A stretch of DNA of 64,000 nt from Paraburkholderia piptadeniae. Lineage in GTDB: Bacteria > Pseudomonadota > Gammaproteobacteria > Burkholderiales > Burkholderiaceae. Position numbers and translations under genes: made by a program. Below the pieces are notes generated by a model that did not search any database, had not been told where the DNA came from, and saw only the letters and a list, made by a program, of their open reading frames with translations. The DNA lies in assembly GCF_900007165.1 (NCBI RefSeq), contig NZ_CYGY02000063.1, forward strand, positions 28,883 to 92,882, in the 5' to 3' direction. Position 1 is the stretch's first letter. Each line of letters begins with the position of its first letter. Shown one piece after another: positions 35,505 to 45,203 of this stretch.

Positions 35505-35593
35505 GGGCGCCTGGCCACAACATCGCCCGGCCCATACATACGTCCACTGAGCGCATCGCCATTCATCCGATCACTCTTATCCGTTGATCTGTC

Positions 35594-36766
35594 ATGACCC
35601 AGCCCACAATTCTCATTGTCGTCGGCACCCGGCCCGAAGCCATCAAGATGGCGCCGGTAATCCACCGTCTGCGACGCGAGACGCGTCTTCGCACGGTTGT
35701 GTGCGCCACCGCCCAGCACCGTCAGATGCTCGACCAGGTTTTCGCCAACTTCGAGATTAACGCCGATATTGATCTTGACCTGATGCGCAACAATCAGGAC
35801 CTTGCCACGCTGAGTGCGAACGTTCTCACCAGCGTCGCGGACGTCCTCGCGGAAGTGAAACCGGCATGCGTACTCGTGCACGGTGATACAACCACCGCGA
35901 TGGCCACGTCCCTGGCCGCGTTCTATGCGCACGTCGACATTGGACACGTGGAAGCGGGCCTGCGCACCGGGGACCTCGCGCAGCCGTGGCCCGAGGAACT
36001 GAACAGGCGGGTGGTCGACCTTGTGAGCACGCACTACTTCGCACCGACTGAACTCGCCCGAGACAATTTGCTCACTGAAGCCGTACCTAGTGATTCGATT
36101 GTTGTCACGGGCAACACGGTGATCGACGCGCTGCTGATGACGCTCGACTTCACACGCCGCCATGGGGGCGTCGCAGCGGCATTGCATGGGCGCTATCCGT
36201 TCCTGCAACACGATGGCAAGATCGTGCTCGTGACCGGGCATCGTCGCGAGAATCACGAGCATGGTCTTGCTTCGCTATGTCAGGCGTTGAAGCGGATCGC
36301 GTCTGACGCCGGCGCGCAGGTCGTCTACCCGGTGCACCCTAATCCGAACGTGCAGCGCATTGCCACATCCGTGCTTTCAGGCCTCCACAATGTGCACCTT
36401 ATTGAGCCGCTGGATTATCCGGAATTCGTGTGGATGATGCGGCGTTCATCCATCATCCTCACCGACTCGGGCGGCATTCAGGAAGAAGCGCCATCGCTCG
36501 GCAAGCCGGTGCTCGTGTTGCGGGATGTGACCGAGCGCCCGGAGGCGCTCGAGGCGGGCACCGTAACGCTGGTTGGTACGGATGAAACGCGCATCGTCAG
36601 CGAATGCATGCGACTGCTCACGGACGAGGCGTACTATCGCGACCGCTCGACACGCAAGAATCCGTTCGGCGACGGGAGGGCCAGCGAACGCATTGTGACG
36701 TTCCTGCGCCACCGCTATACGCCAGTACATCGTACCGCAGCGTTCGCTGCGCCCGCGCTGTCATGA
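35594..36766 (+). CDS. wecB: non-hydrolysing UDP-GlcNAc 2-epimerase
   Basis: The 390-residue enzyme interconverts UDP-GlcNAc and UDP-ManNAc. Family motifs are VVGTRPEAIKMAPVIHRLR, VHGDTTTAMATSLAAF, DIGHVEAGLRTGDLAQPWPE with catalytic acidic residues, VTGHRRENH with the catalytic His, VYPVHPNPNV and LTDSGGIQEEAPSLGKPVLV. Its product feeds WecC, encoded in the other arm, so UDP-ManNAcA is the predicted end product. The TGA overlaps the next start (ATGA). It starts about 90 bases after the regulator gene. Confidence 0.95.
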   Translation: MTQPTILIVVGTRPEAIKMAPVIHRLRRETRLRTVVCATAQHRQMLDQVFANFEINADIDLDLMRNNQDLATLSANVLTSVADVLAEVKPACVLVHGDTTTAMATSLAAFYAHVDIGHVEAGLRTGDLAQPWPEELNRRVVDLVSTHYFAPTELARDNLLTEAVPSDSIVVTGNTVIDALLMTLDFTRRHGGVAAALHGRYPFLQHDGKIVLVTGHRRENHEHGLASLCQALKRIASDAGAQVVYPVHPNPNVQRIATSVLSGLHNVHLIEPLDYPEFVWMMRRSSIILTDSGGIQEEAPSLGKPVLVLRDVTERPEALEAGTVTLVGTDETRIVSECMRLLTDEAYYRDRSTRKNPFGDGRASERIVTFLRHRYTPVHRTAAFAAPALS

Positions 36767-38043
36767 TGGTGACGTTAGACCGATGGCGGTCGCACCGCCC
36801 CGTCTTGCTGATCACATGTTTCAATGCGGACGCCCCAACGTCCGGCTATGCGACGCGCGTACTGCAGATGGTCGATAGCTATACCGCTCGCGGTTTCGAC
36901 GTTAACGTACTGCGCTTCGTGCCGATCGCCCATTGCGCACAGAGCTGGGGCGCGCCGCTAAAAGAGCGGGGAGCGCGCCGCGTCATTGAGTGCGTGGCGC
37001 CACCAATATCACGGTATGAGTTTGGCCGGCGCCTTGCCGTGTACTGGTGCCGGCCTCTGGTCTTCGCCGCACGCCTGCTGCTTCGGCCCGCCATCGTGCA
37101 AGCAGAAGGGCATGAAGCTGCGGCCGTCACGCTCTGGCGCGGCAAGGGCGCACTGCAAGTTGCAGATTTGCATGGCGCCTTACCGGAGGAAACCGAATAC
37201 CGACGGCAACGACAACATGGATCGTTAGCACGGGCGCCGCGCTGGTTTCATTGCCATGAAGCTCGCGTGCTGCGCGCCTGCGATGCCTATCTTGTCGTTT
37301 CCAATGGCATGGTCAGCCATCTGCACAAAAAGCTTGGCAAGGCGGCGTTTCACAAAAAGGCGTTTCTGCTTGATGTGAAGTCGTCCGCCCGCTTCATGCA
37401 CGCAACTGCGCGTGTCACGCGGGAGAACTATGGCATAGCCGATGAGGAAATCGTCATCGTCTATTCGGGTGGTACGCAGGCCTATCAACGGCTACCCGCA
37501 ATCGCCAGCTTTGTCGCGACGCTTGGTGCGTATGTCGAGCGGCTGCGGTTCGTCGTTTTCACCGCCGACCCGGATGGCGCACGATGCCAGCTAGAGCGTC
37601 TCACCGACGGCATTCAAACAATTGTCGCAAGCGTTGCACCGTCAGAACTTCATGCGCATCTTCGGGTTGGCGACTTTGGCATCATCTTTCGCGACGATCA
37701 CGTGATTAATCGGGTGGCCTCGCCAACAAAAATATGGGAGTACCTGTTGTCAGATCTGCACGTCATCTGCAATCACGCTGCTGGCAATGCAGCCGAGGCG
37801 GCCGGTGCTCTGAATGCGGCTCTCGTCGTCGATCCGGATCCCACCTCGGACCAATGGCCGGCCATCGCAAAAGCTGTTGCCACGATCGTGCAGAAGAGAC
37901 GGGCCGCGCCCGGTCTTGTTGCGACGACGGCCGAGGAATATCTGCAGCGCGAAGGTGACTGGGAGAGCCGGTTCGATGCGTGGCTTTCGCACCTGCGGAC
38001 CTTGGCCGCCCCGCGGCGCGGCCTGTGGGAAACACTACCATGA
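36763..38043 (+). CDS. glycosyltransferase (GT-B type), 426 aa
   Basis: The protein begins MMVTLDRWRSHRPVLLITCF with an N-terminal Rossmann-like domain (APTSGYATRVLQMVDSYTAR). The C-terminal domain contains VIVYSGGTQAYQRLPAIASF and SPTKIWEYLLSDLHVICNHA, in the position of the GT4 donor-site region. The start at 36763 overlaps wecB by ATGA; the longer upstream frame is a shadow of wecB. It probably adds one sugar of the repeat unit. Specificity unknown. Confidence 0.8.
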   Translation: MMVTLDRWRSHRPVLLITCFNADAPTSGYATRVLQMVDSYTARGFDVNVLRFVPIAHCAQSWGAPLKERGARRVIECVAPPISRYEFGRRLAVYWCRPLVFAARLLLRPAIVQAEGHEAAAVTLWRGKGALQVADLHGALPEETEYRRQRQHGSLARAPRWFHCHEARVLRACDAYLVVSNGMVSHLHKKLGKAAFHKKAFLLDVKSSARFMHATARVTRENYGIADEEIVIVYSGGTQAYQRLPAIASFVATLGAYVERLRFVVFTADPDGARCQLERLTDGIQTIVASVAPSELHAHLRVGDFGIIFRDDHVINRVASPTKIWEYLLSDLHVICNHAAGNAAEAAGALNAALVVDPDPTSDQWPAIAKAVATIVQKRRAAPGLVATTAEEYLQREGDWESRFDAWLSHLRTLAAPRRGLWETLP

Positions 38044-39314
38044 AAGTGCTTCAGGTCATACCGACGCTCTCAGCGGGCGGCGCGGAAACTTTGGTCGCCG
38101 AACTCGCACTCGCACTTACGCGACGCGGACATCAGGTAGGCGTCGCGCTACTTGCCGGAGTCCGCGGCGAAAGGGGCGCGGAGCTCGCCGATAAGCTTGA
38201 GCATGCTGGCGTCTGGGTCAGCGGCCGTACGCTGCATTCGATGAGGCGGCTGGACGGCGCCATGTCGCTCGCGCGGACGATCCGCTCGTTGGGCCCCGAT
38301 GTCATGCATTCGCACCTCTACGCGGCCGACGTTGTGCTCGCCGCGGTCAATGCGTTGACCGTTCGCCAGCGACTCATCCGTACGATCCACAGCACATCGA
38401 TCCAGGGAACGCGATCGCGCGCGGGGACATGGCTGCTCGACCGCTTGTACGCCACCTCGGTCGCTTGCGGTGCGCGAGTTGCCGATGCCTATGCCGACTA
38501 TTTCCGGGGCGCGCAGAAGTCCGCAGTGGTCACTGTACGCAATGGCGTCGCACGCGCCGGCGCGAATGCCAATACAGAGCGCAACGCGACAGGGTTTGCT
38601 CCCGGAGAACGCACCGGTGTACGCGGCTCTCTTGGCATCGCACCCGACGCCTTCGTCTTCGTGCATGTCGGTACCTTTCACGGTCGCACCTTGGCGAGTT
38701 CACCGAAAGCACACGACATACTGCTGAAAGCGTTCGCACAGCTTTGCTCGCACTCGTCGGCCTCGCGTACACATCTGCTGCTAATAGGAGACGGCTGCTT
38801 GCGCGAGTCCGCGCAGCGACTTGCGCAGACGCTAGGCATTGACGGACGGGTAACTTTCGCCGGTGTGCGCGATAACGTACCACAGTATCTCGCAGCGTCT
38901 GACGCGTTCGTGTTTCCGTCGCGATACGAAGGCCTGCCTGTCGCGCTGATCGAGGCCTGCATGGCGGGCGTGCCGACGATTGCATCGGACCTGCCGGAAG
39001 TTGCCGAAGTATTCGGCGATCTCGACTATCTGGCGGCGCGCGTAGACGAACCGTCAGACTTCGCGTCGGCCATGCTCGATTGCCTTGCGAACCCCACATC
39101 TGCGCGGGCACGCGCACACCGCACCGCAGCGCATGTCGCTCTCGACTTTTCCATTGACCTGTGCGCAGCACATTATGAGTTGCACTACGAGCGGCTGGGC
39201 GCCCCGCTCGCCTCGCGCATCGCGCCACAGTGCTTTGACGTTGCACCTGCAGCGCACACGTCGCCTTCGGCGCACTCCCCCGCTACAAAGCAACTCCATC
39301 AGGAAAACCCGTGA
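38040..39314 (+). CDS. glycosyltransferase family 4 protein, 424 aa
   Basis: The start MKVLQVIPTLSAGGAETLVA has the typical acceptor-side glycine loop of GT4 enzymes. The C-terminal domain shows LLLIGDGCLRESAQRLAQTL, VTFAGVRDNVPQYLAASDAF and the donor-binding FVFPSRYEGLPVALIEACMA with the E-x7-E arrangement. The ATG at 38040 overlaps the previous gene by ATGA. A Ser/Thr/Ala/His-rich C-terminal tail of about 25 residues is unusual but open. Linkage and donor unknown. Confidence 0.92.
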   Translation: MKVLQVIPTLSAGGAETLVAELALALTRRGHQVGVALLAGVRGERGAELADKLEHAGVWVSGRTLHSMRRLDGAMSLARTIRSLGPDVMHSHLYAADVVLAAVNALTVRQRLIRTIHSTSIQGTRSRAGTWLLDRLYATSVACGARVADAYADYFRGAQKSAVVTVRNGVARAGANANTERNATGFAPGERTGVRGSLGIAPDAFVFVHVGTFHGRTLASSPKAHDILLKAFAQLCSHSSASRTHLLLIGDGCLRESAQRLAQTLGIDGRVTFAGVRDNVPQYLAASDAFVFPSRYEGLPVALIEACMAGVPTIASDLPEVAEVFGDLDYLAARVDEPSDFASAMLDCLANPTSARARAHRTAAHVALDFSIDLCAAHYELHYERLGAPLASRIAPQCFDVAPAAHTSPSAHSPATKQLHQENP

Positions 39315-41494
39315 AACAAGTCTTGCAAAATCTCAAGGACGGCCGCACCGCGCTGTGGGATGTTCCGATGCCGACGATCTCGCGCGGCAGCCTGCTAATA
39401 GAGACGACCACCACGCTGCTTTCATCGGGCACCGAGCGCATGCTAGTCGACTTCGGCCGCGCGAGCCTGCTCGGCAAGGCAATGCAACAGCCCGATCGCG
39501 TGCGCGACGCATTGCAGAAGGTCCGAACCGATGGGCTCGCGGCAACGCTGTCTGCAATCACCGACAAACTCGATCAACCGCTCGCGTTGGGCTATTGCAA
39601 TGCCGGCGTGGTCGCAGCGGTAGGCTCTGATGTCGGCAGCCTCCAGGTGGGTGACCGCGTTGTCTCCAACGGCAAACACGCCGAATATGTGACAGTTGGA
39701 GAAAATCTGTGTGTACGCATTCCCGACAACGTAACGGACGAGGACGCGACATTCGCAGTTCCGGCCGCAATCGGCTTGCAGGGCGTTCGGCTTGCGGCGC
39801 CAACGCTTGGCGAAACCTTCGTGGTGATCGGCCTCGGGTTGTTAGGCCTGCTGACGGTACAGATACTCATCAGCAACGGCTGCCGAGTGATTGGCATCGA
39901 TCACGATCAGGTGCGCGCGGCGCGCGCGGCAACCTTTGGCGCTTCCCATGTGCCGGCGGGCGCAGATGCTGTGGCGGAGGTGCTTGCGCGCACCGCCGGC
40001 ATTGGCGCGGACGGCGTGCTGATCTGTGCCTCCACCAGCAGTGACGAGCCCGTTGCACAAGCCGCAAAGATGTCCCGAAAACGCGGACGTATCGTTCTCG
40101 TAGGTGTGGCGGGGTTGAACCTGTCTCGCGCAGACTTCTATGAAAAAGAACTCAGCTTTCAGGTGTCGTGCTCCTATGGCCCCGGACGCTACGATCCGCG
40201 CTACGAAGAAAAGGGTATCGACTATCCGATTGGTCACGTGCGCTGGACGGAGAATCGCAATATCGCTGCCGCATTGCAACTGATGGCCGACGGGCGGCTC
40301 ACGCCTCAGACCCTCATCACACACCGCTTCACACTCGCCGACGCGGAACGTGCGTACGCGCTTCTCGTCCAGAGGACGCCCTCTCTGGGCATCGTGATCA
40401 ATTATCCTCAAGCGGATAGCGCAGGTGCGAAGTCAAACACGACACAGATTGTCGCAGCCGATTCGCACGCCCAGACGGTGCCGCTCGCAGCGGACAATAA
40501 CGCGCCGGTCAAGGGTGCATCTGGCGTGCGCGTGAACGTGATTGGCGCAGGCAATTATGCGGGACGTGTGCTGATCCCCGCGTTTCGAAGTGCTGGTGCA
40601 GCGATCAACGGAGTCGCGTCACGCAATGGGGTGACCGCCGCGCACTATGGACGCAAGCACGCTGCAGCGTTCGCATCAACCGACGCCGCTGGATTGTGCG
40701 CATCGCGCGACGCGCAAGCGGTGGTAGTCGCGACGCGCCATGACACGCATGCGGACTTCGTGATCGAAGCGTTGCGGAATGGGAAGCATGTATTCGTCGA
40801 AAAGCCGCTATGCCTCACCTATGACGAACTGCAACGCATCACAAAAGCACTCGAGCAGGCACGCACGGCCGCGCGAACCGGTGCGCGGCCCGAACCAATC
40901 CTGATGGTCGGCTTCAACCGGCGCTTTGCGCCACAAGTCGCCCGGGTCAGAAGCCTGCTAGCGCCCCTGGCTGCACCAAAGGCACTGGTGCTGACTGTCA
41001 ACGCAGGGATGATTCCAACCGATCACTGGACGCAAGACCGGGAAAGCGGCGGCGGACGGATCATCGGGGAAGCCTGCCACTTCATCGATCTACTGCGCCA
41101 TCTCGCCGACAGTCAGATTGTGTCCTTTGAGGCAACCGGATTTAATGCGACTGCACCTGCGTCCTGCGATACCGCCAGCATCACATTGCAGTTCGAATCG
41201 GGATCCATCGGCACTATTCACTACTTCGCGAACGGCCACCGGTCACTGCCGAAAGAGCGGCTCGAGGTGTTTTGTAGCGGCAAGGCGCTTGTACTCGACA
41301 ACTTCCTGAAACTTCGTGGCTATGGCTGGCCACAGTTCACCAAGCTGAACCTGTGGCGGCAGAACAAGGGACAGGAAGCCTGCGTCGCCGCGTTCGTCGA
41401 CGCTATCGCCAACAATGGTCCGGCACCCATCCCCCTCGCTCAGTTGCTCGAGGTCAGCCGCGTGACGATCGATATCGCGCAGGAACTGGGATGA
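39311..41494 (+). CDS. two-domain oxidoreductase (zinc-type dehydrogenase + Gfo/Idh/MocA)
   Basis: The 727-residue protein fuses two NAD(P)-dependent domains. Residues 1-370 are an MDR-like dehydrogenase (ALGYCNAGVVAAVGSDVG, TFVVIGLGLLGLLTVQILIS). Residues about 395-720 are Gfo/Idh/MocA-type (VNVIGAGNYAGRVLIPAFRS, GKHVFVEKPLCLTYDELQRI, GGRIIGEACHFIDLLRHLAD). Such bi-domain proteins commonly stand next to heparinase-II/III-like proteins in polysaccharide loci, as here. The reaction is unknown; sugar oxidation or epimerisation is the natural guess. It overlaps its neighbours by 4 bases on both sides. Confidence 0.9.
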   Translation: MKQVLQNLKDGRTALWDVPMPTISRGSLLIETTTTLLSSGTERMLVDFGRASLLGKAMQQPDRVRDALQKVRTDGLAATLSAITDKLDQPLALGYCNAGVVAAVGSDVGSLQVGDRVVSNGKHAEYVTVGENLCVRIPDNVTDEDATFAVPAAIGLQGVRLAAPTLGETFVVIGLGLLGLLTVQILISNGCRVIGIDHDQVRAARAATFGASHVPAGADAVAEVLARTAGIGADGVLICASTSSDEPVAQAAKMSRKRGRIVLVGVAGLNLSRADFYEKELSFQVSCSYGPGRYDPRYEEKGIDYPIGHVRWTENRNIAAALQLMADGRLTPQTLITHRFTLADAERAYALLVQRTPSLGIVINYPQADSAGAKSNTTQIVAADSHAQTVPLAADNNAPVKGASGVRVNVIGAGNYAGRVLIPAFRSAGAAINGVASRNGVTAAHYGRKHAAAFASTDAAGLCASRDAQAVVVATRHDTHADFVIEALRNGKHVFVEKPLCLTYDELQRITKALEQARTAARTGARPEPILMVGFNRRFAPQVARVRSLLAPLAAPKALVLTVNAGMIPTDHWTQDRESGGGRIIGEACHFIDLLRHLADSQIVSFEATGFNATAPASCDTASITLQFESGSIGTIHYFANGHRSLPKERLEVFCSGKALVLDNFLKLRGYGWPQFTKLNLWRQNKGQEACVAAFVDAIANNGPAPIPLAQLLEVSRVTIDIAQELG

Positions 41495-43260
41495 CACCAT
41501 CGCAAGCGCTACGCCTGTTCCATACGGTTCGCCATCTGCGTCCTGTTCAGGTTCTGTATCGCGCCAGATACGTTTTGCTGCCGCACGCGCGCATCAACGT
41601 GCACATCGATGGGGCCGTGCGACCTGCCACGTTCGACCGGCTGCCTGCGACGTTCGCTTCGAGCCCGGACGAGTATCTGGGCGACAAGCTCTTCCGCTTC
41701 CTGAACCGCGACGGCGATCTGAACGGCGGATGGAACAATCCGCAGTACGAGCGGCTGTGGCTGTACAACCTGCACTACTTCAACTACCTGAACCAGTCGA
41801 CGCGCAACCACCATGCGCATTCGCTAGGCCGGCTGATTGACGCGTGGATCGTCGCTAATCCAGTTGGGATGGGCGCGGGCTGGGAGCCATATCCACTGTC
41901 GCTGCGCATCGTCAACTGGATCAAATGGGGAAGCACGGGCCAGCCCATGACTAGCGTGGCACTGACAAGCCTCTATGTTCAGGCGCGCTATCTGGCACAA
42001 AGGCTCGAATATCACTTGCTCGGCAATCACCTGTTCGCGAACGCCAAGGCGCTCGTCTGCGCCGGTCTGTTTTTCGACACGCCGGAAGCATCCTGCTGGC
42101 TCGCGACGGGCCTCGCAATCCTGCGCCGCGAGTTGCCGCGACAGGTGCTAGAGGATGGTGGGCATATCGAGTTGAGCCCGATGTATCACGCGATATTCAT
42201 CGAGGACCTGCTTGATATCGTCAACCTCGCCACGTGTATCGGCACACACAGGCGCTGCGCCGACGCCGAGAACTGCCTCTCGCTGGCGCGCAAGCCGTTG
42301 CCGCGCATGATGCAGTGGCTGAGAACGATGACACACCCGGACGGCGAGATCGTACAGTTCAACGACGCCGCTTTCGGCATCGCACGGCCATATGCCGTGC
42401 TTGCCAAGTATGCTGGAAGACTGGCCCTCGAGGTGCAACCTGCATCGTACCGGCCACCGCTAACCACACTCGATGCGTCCGGCTATGTCCGTGCTGAATG
42501 CGGTGACTACGTGGCGTTCCTGGACGTCGCGCGGGTCGGCCCGGACTATCTGCCTGGCCACGCCCATGCAGATACGTTGACCTTTGAGCTGTCGCTCCAT
42601 GGTCAACGGCTGATTATCGATGCGGGCACAAGTACCTACGTGGCTGATGAGCAGAGGATGATCGAACGCGGCACGTCCGCCCACAACACGGTGACATACC
42701 AGGCCCAAAACTCCTCGGACGTATGGAGCGCGTTTCGCGTCGGACGGCGCGCGTACCCCATCGACATTGACATGCGGGCGCAAACCCATCGCGGACGATC
42801 CAGGCGAGCGGACAACAGCGGCACGCCCAGAACAGGGGAAGCTGTCTCTCTAGGCGCCATCGACCGCGCCACCTGGAGCATCAGCGCGGCGCACACCGGT
42901 TATGCGCACCTGCCCGGCTCGATCATCCATCGCCGTACCTGGCACGGAGACGAGGAAACCTTGCTGATCGTTGACCGGCTCGAAAGACCTGACGGCCGCA
43001 CGATCGCAGACCTTCAGGGCACGTTTGCGACGCTGCGATTCGCTGCGCATATCGACCTGATCGAAAGCGCGGCAGGTCACGTCATCGGCAGTGCGGACGG
43101 GAAAGTAGTCTGTCATGTAACGCATACGGGTTCAGCCGCCCATATTGTCAACGATTTCCATTACCCCCGCTTCGGTGTGAAGGTGCCGTGCAAGGTGCTA
43201 CGCCTCTCATTCTTGCACGCGACGCTCGTCACCCGCCTCTCCTTCCGGACTCAGGCATGA
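41491..43260 (+). CDS. heparinase II/III-family protein
   Basis: The 589-residue protein has an N-terminal alpha/alpha toroid (LWLYNLHYFNYLNQ, PYPLSLRIVNWIKWG, HLFANAKALVCAGLFFDTP, GGHIELSPMYHAIFIEDLLD) and a C-terminal beta-sandwich lyase domain (LPGHAHADTLTFELSLHGQR, IDAGTSTYVADEQRMIERGT, SAHNTV). His and Tyr residues of the lyase site are present. No signal peptide is visible, which is common in this EPS-linked subgroup. It may cleave or modify a uronic-acid-containing polymer. The start overlaps the preceding gene by ATGA; the longer upstream frame is a shadow. Confidence 0.92.
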   Translation: MTPSQALRLFHTVRHLRPVQVLYRARYVLLPHARINVHIDGAVRPATFDRLPATFASSPDEYLGDKLFRFLNRDGDLNGGWNNPQYERLWLYNLHYFNYLNQSTRNHHAHSLGRLIDAWIVANPVGMGAGWEPYPLSLRIVNWIKWGSTGQPMTSVALTSLYVQARYLAQRLEYHLLGNHLFANAKALVCAGLFFDTPEASCWLATGLAILRRELPRQVLEDGGHIELSPMYHAIFIEDLLDIVNLATCIGTHRRCADAENCLSLARKPLPRMMQWLRTMTHPDGEIVQFNDAAFGIARPYAVLAKYAGRLALEVQPASYRPPLTTLDASGYVRAECGDYVAFLDVARVGPDYLPGHAHADTLTFELSLHGQRLIIDAGTSTYVADEQRMIERGTSAHNTVTYQAQNSSDVWSAFRVGRRAYPIDIDMRAQTHRGRSRRADNSGTPRTGEAVSLGAIDRATWSISAAHTGYAHLPGSIIHRRTWHGDEETLLIVDRLERPDGRTIADLQGTFATLRFAAHIDLIESAAGHVIGSADGKVVCHVTHTGSAAHIVNDFHYPRFGVKVPCKVLRLSFLHATLVTRLSFRTQA

Positions 43261-44489
43261 AGATCCTTTTCGTCACTGATAATTTTTACCCTGAGACCAA
43301 CGCGCCTGCTTCACGAACGTTCGAACATGCGCGTACATGGGTCGAGTCCGGCCATTCGGTGACCGTTCTTACCACTGCACCGAACTTTCCGGAAGGCAAA
43401 CTTTACGCGGGCTATCACAACCGCTGGTGGCAGCGCCAAAACGTCTACGGCATCGACGTCGTTCGCGTCAAGACGTACATGACGGCCAACGAAGGCTTCG
43501 TCAAGCGCACGCTGGATTACGTGTCGTTCATGATGGCTGCAATCATCGCGTCTCCGCTGCTGCCGCGCTGCGACGTGGTGATTGGCACGTCGCCGCAATT
43601 CTTCGCAGCGCTCGGCGCGCGCATCATCGCAGGTCTGCGGCGCCGTCCTTTCGTCTTAGAACTCAGAGACCTATGGCCTGCATCTATCGTCGCTGTCGGT
43701 GCATTGCGATCTGGCGTCGCAATCAAGATGCTTGAAGCGCTCGAACTCTATCTGTATCGCAGCGCCGCCGCAATAATTTCGGTGACGCATTCCTTCAGAC
43801 GCGAACTGGCCGAGCGGGGAATCGACGCCGACAAGATTGAAGTCGTGCAAAACGGGGTTGACCTCACGCATTTCACCCCCGGACCGCGCGACCTGCAACT
43901 CGTTCAGGAACTGGGCTTGAGTGGGCGCTTCGTCGTGGGTTATCTGGGCACTCTCGGGATGGCGCATGGTCTGCACAACGTGCTCCAAGCGGCCGCACGA
44001 CTCAGGCATCGCACCGATATCACGTTCATCATGGTCGGGGCTGGGGCAGAGAAGCGCTCACTGGAGGCACACGCTGCACAACTTGCACTCCACAACGTCA
44101 GCTTTGTGGCACGGCAGCCAAAGGAGCGCATGCCTGCACTGCTCGGGCTGTGTGACTTGTGCCTCGTCCCGCTGCGCGACCTGGCGCTGTTTCGCAGCGT
44201 GTTGCCCTCAAAGATTTTCGAAGCAATGGCGATGCACACCCCGATTCTCGCAGCGCTGCCACGCGGAGAGGCCTCAGAACTGGTCGAATTGCTCGGAACT
44301 GGAGAGATCGTCGCGCCCGAGGACCCGGCCGCTCTCGCCGAGGCGGTCGTGCGTCTTGCCGGCGATCCCGCGCGCCTCAACCACTACCGATCAAACGCAG
44401 CACGCGTGGCTGTTGCTTATGACCGGCGACGGCTTGCCCAGAAAATGATTGACGCCATTGCACAACGGATCGGGCAGCGAGAGCCATGA
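43257..44489 (+). CDS. glycosyltransferase family 4 protein (WbuB-like)
   Basis: The 410-residue protein begins MKILFVTDNFYPETNAPASR followed by TFEHARTW, the hallmark of the WbuB/fucosamine-transferase-like GT4 group. It continues with VLTTAPNFPEGKLYAGYHNR and FVLELRDLWPASIVAVGALR. The donor site is FVVGYLGTLGMAHGLHNVLQ and LPSKIFEAMAMHTPILAALP. It would add an N-acetylated deoxyhexosamine or related sugar; the exact donor is unknown. ATGA overlap with the heparinase-like gene, and a further ATGA overlap at its 3' end. Confidence 0.92.
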   Translation: MKILFVTDNFYPETNAPASRTFEHARTWVESGHSVTVLTTAPNFPEGKLYAGYHNRWWQRQNVYGIDVVRVKTYMTANEGFVKRTLDYVSFMMAAIIASPLLPRCDVVIGTSPQFFAALGARIIAGLRRRPFVLELRDLWPASIVAVGALRSGVAIKMLEALELYLYRSAAAIISVTHSFRRELAERGIDADKIEVVQNGVDLTHFTPGPRDLQLVQELGLSGRFVVGYLGTLGMAHGLHNVLQAAARLRHRTDITFIMVGAGAEKRSLEAHAAQLALHNVSFVARQPKERMPALLGLCDLCLVPLRDLALFRSVLPSKIFEAMAMHTPILAALPRGEASELVELLGTGEIVAPEDPAALAEAVVRLAGDPARLNHYRSNAARVAVAYDRRRLAQKMIDAIAQRIGQREP

Positions 44490-45106
44490 AAGGATCCAGT
44501 GGACAAAACTCACACCTGATGCGCGTTTTGGCGCTGATCCTCTCACTAACGTATGCGGTCCAAACCCGTGCGCAGACGTCCGACGTGGTCACACGAACGT
44601 TGCCATCCTCGCAAACCGCATCAACACCGACGCAGCGGCAGACAGGAAAGGCGTCGTGGCTTCGCCCGGAAACGGACCATCACGCCCCGAATGCGCTCGC
44701 TGCCCGGCGCTCTAACCTGCGCAGCCGCGCCGTCTCGCAGCCTTCGATGCTGGAATCTTCGCGTAATGCATTTATCGGCGGCGATCCCGACGTCGCGCGT
44801 GCTCTCGTGCCATGTGACGCGCTCGGGCGTAGCATGCGCAACGTCAGTCCTTCGACGACCGGAGCATATGCGTCAGGCAGCACATCAGGCATCGCAGCCG
44901 GCGTCGGCTACGATCCTGCGACGGGAATTCAAGCAGTGCAGGCAGTTGTTCCAAGCTGTCAGAACATGCTCTCGAACGACGGTGACACTACCATCGGTGA
45001 CCGCAGAAGCAGCGCATATGAGCAGATAACGCCAGATGCGGTCGAGCGCGGATTGGATGTCCGGCGTCCCGGCACGCTCACCGTACTACGGCCCTTCGCA
45101 CATTAA
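44486..45106 (+). CDS. secreted protein of unknown function
   Basis: The 206-residue product has an N-terminal signal (MRVLALILSLTYAVQTRAQ starting at residue 12, or the coupled ATG at 44486). The mature region is Ser/Thr/Arg-rich and probably disordered, with ASGSTSGIAAGVGYDPATGI and two Cys (LVPCDALG, VVPSCQNML). No family is recognised. Its ATG overlaps the glycosyltransferase stop, making it the last gene of the plus-strand arm. It is probably a periplasmic accessory protein of this locus. Confidence 0.7.
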   Translation: MKGSSGQNSHLMRVLALILSLTYAVQTRAQTSDVVTRTLPSSQTASTPTQRQTGKASWLRPETDHHAPNALAARRSNLRSRAVSQPSMLESSRNAFIGGDPDVARALVPCDALGRSMRNVSPSTTGAYASGSTSGIAAGVGYDPATGIQAVQAVVPSCQNMLSNDGDTTIGDRRSSAYEQITPDAVERGLDVRRPGTLTVLRPFAH

Positions 45107-45203
45107 CATAAGACACGGGTTGACTGAGGGACCGAATCAAGACCCGGTAGCATTTCCGGAACAAAAGCACTGCCCTGCACGCCCCCTTGATACGCATGCC
45201 TGG

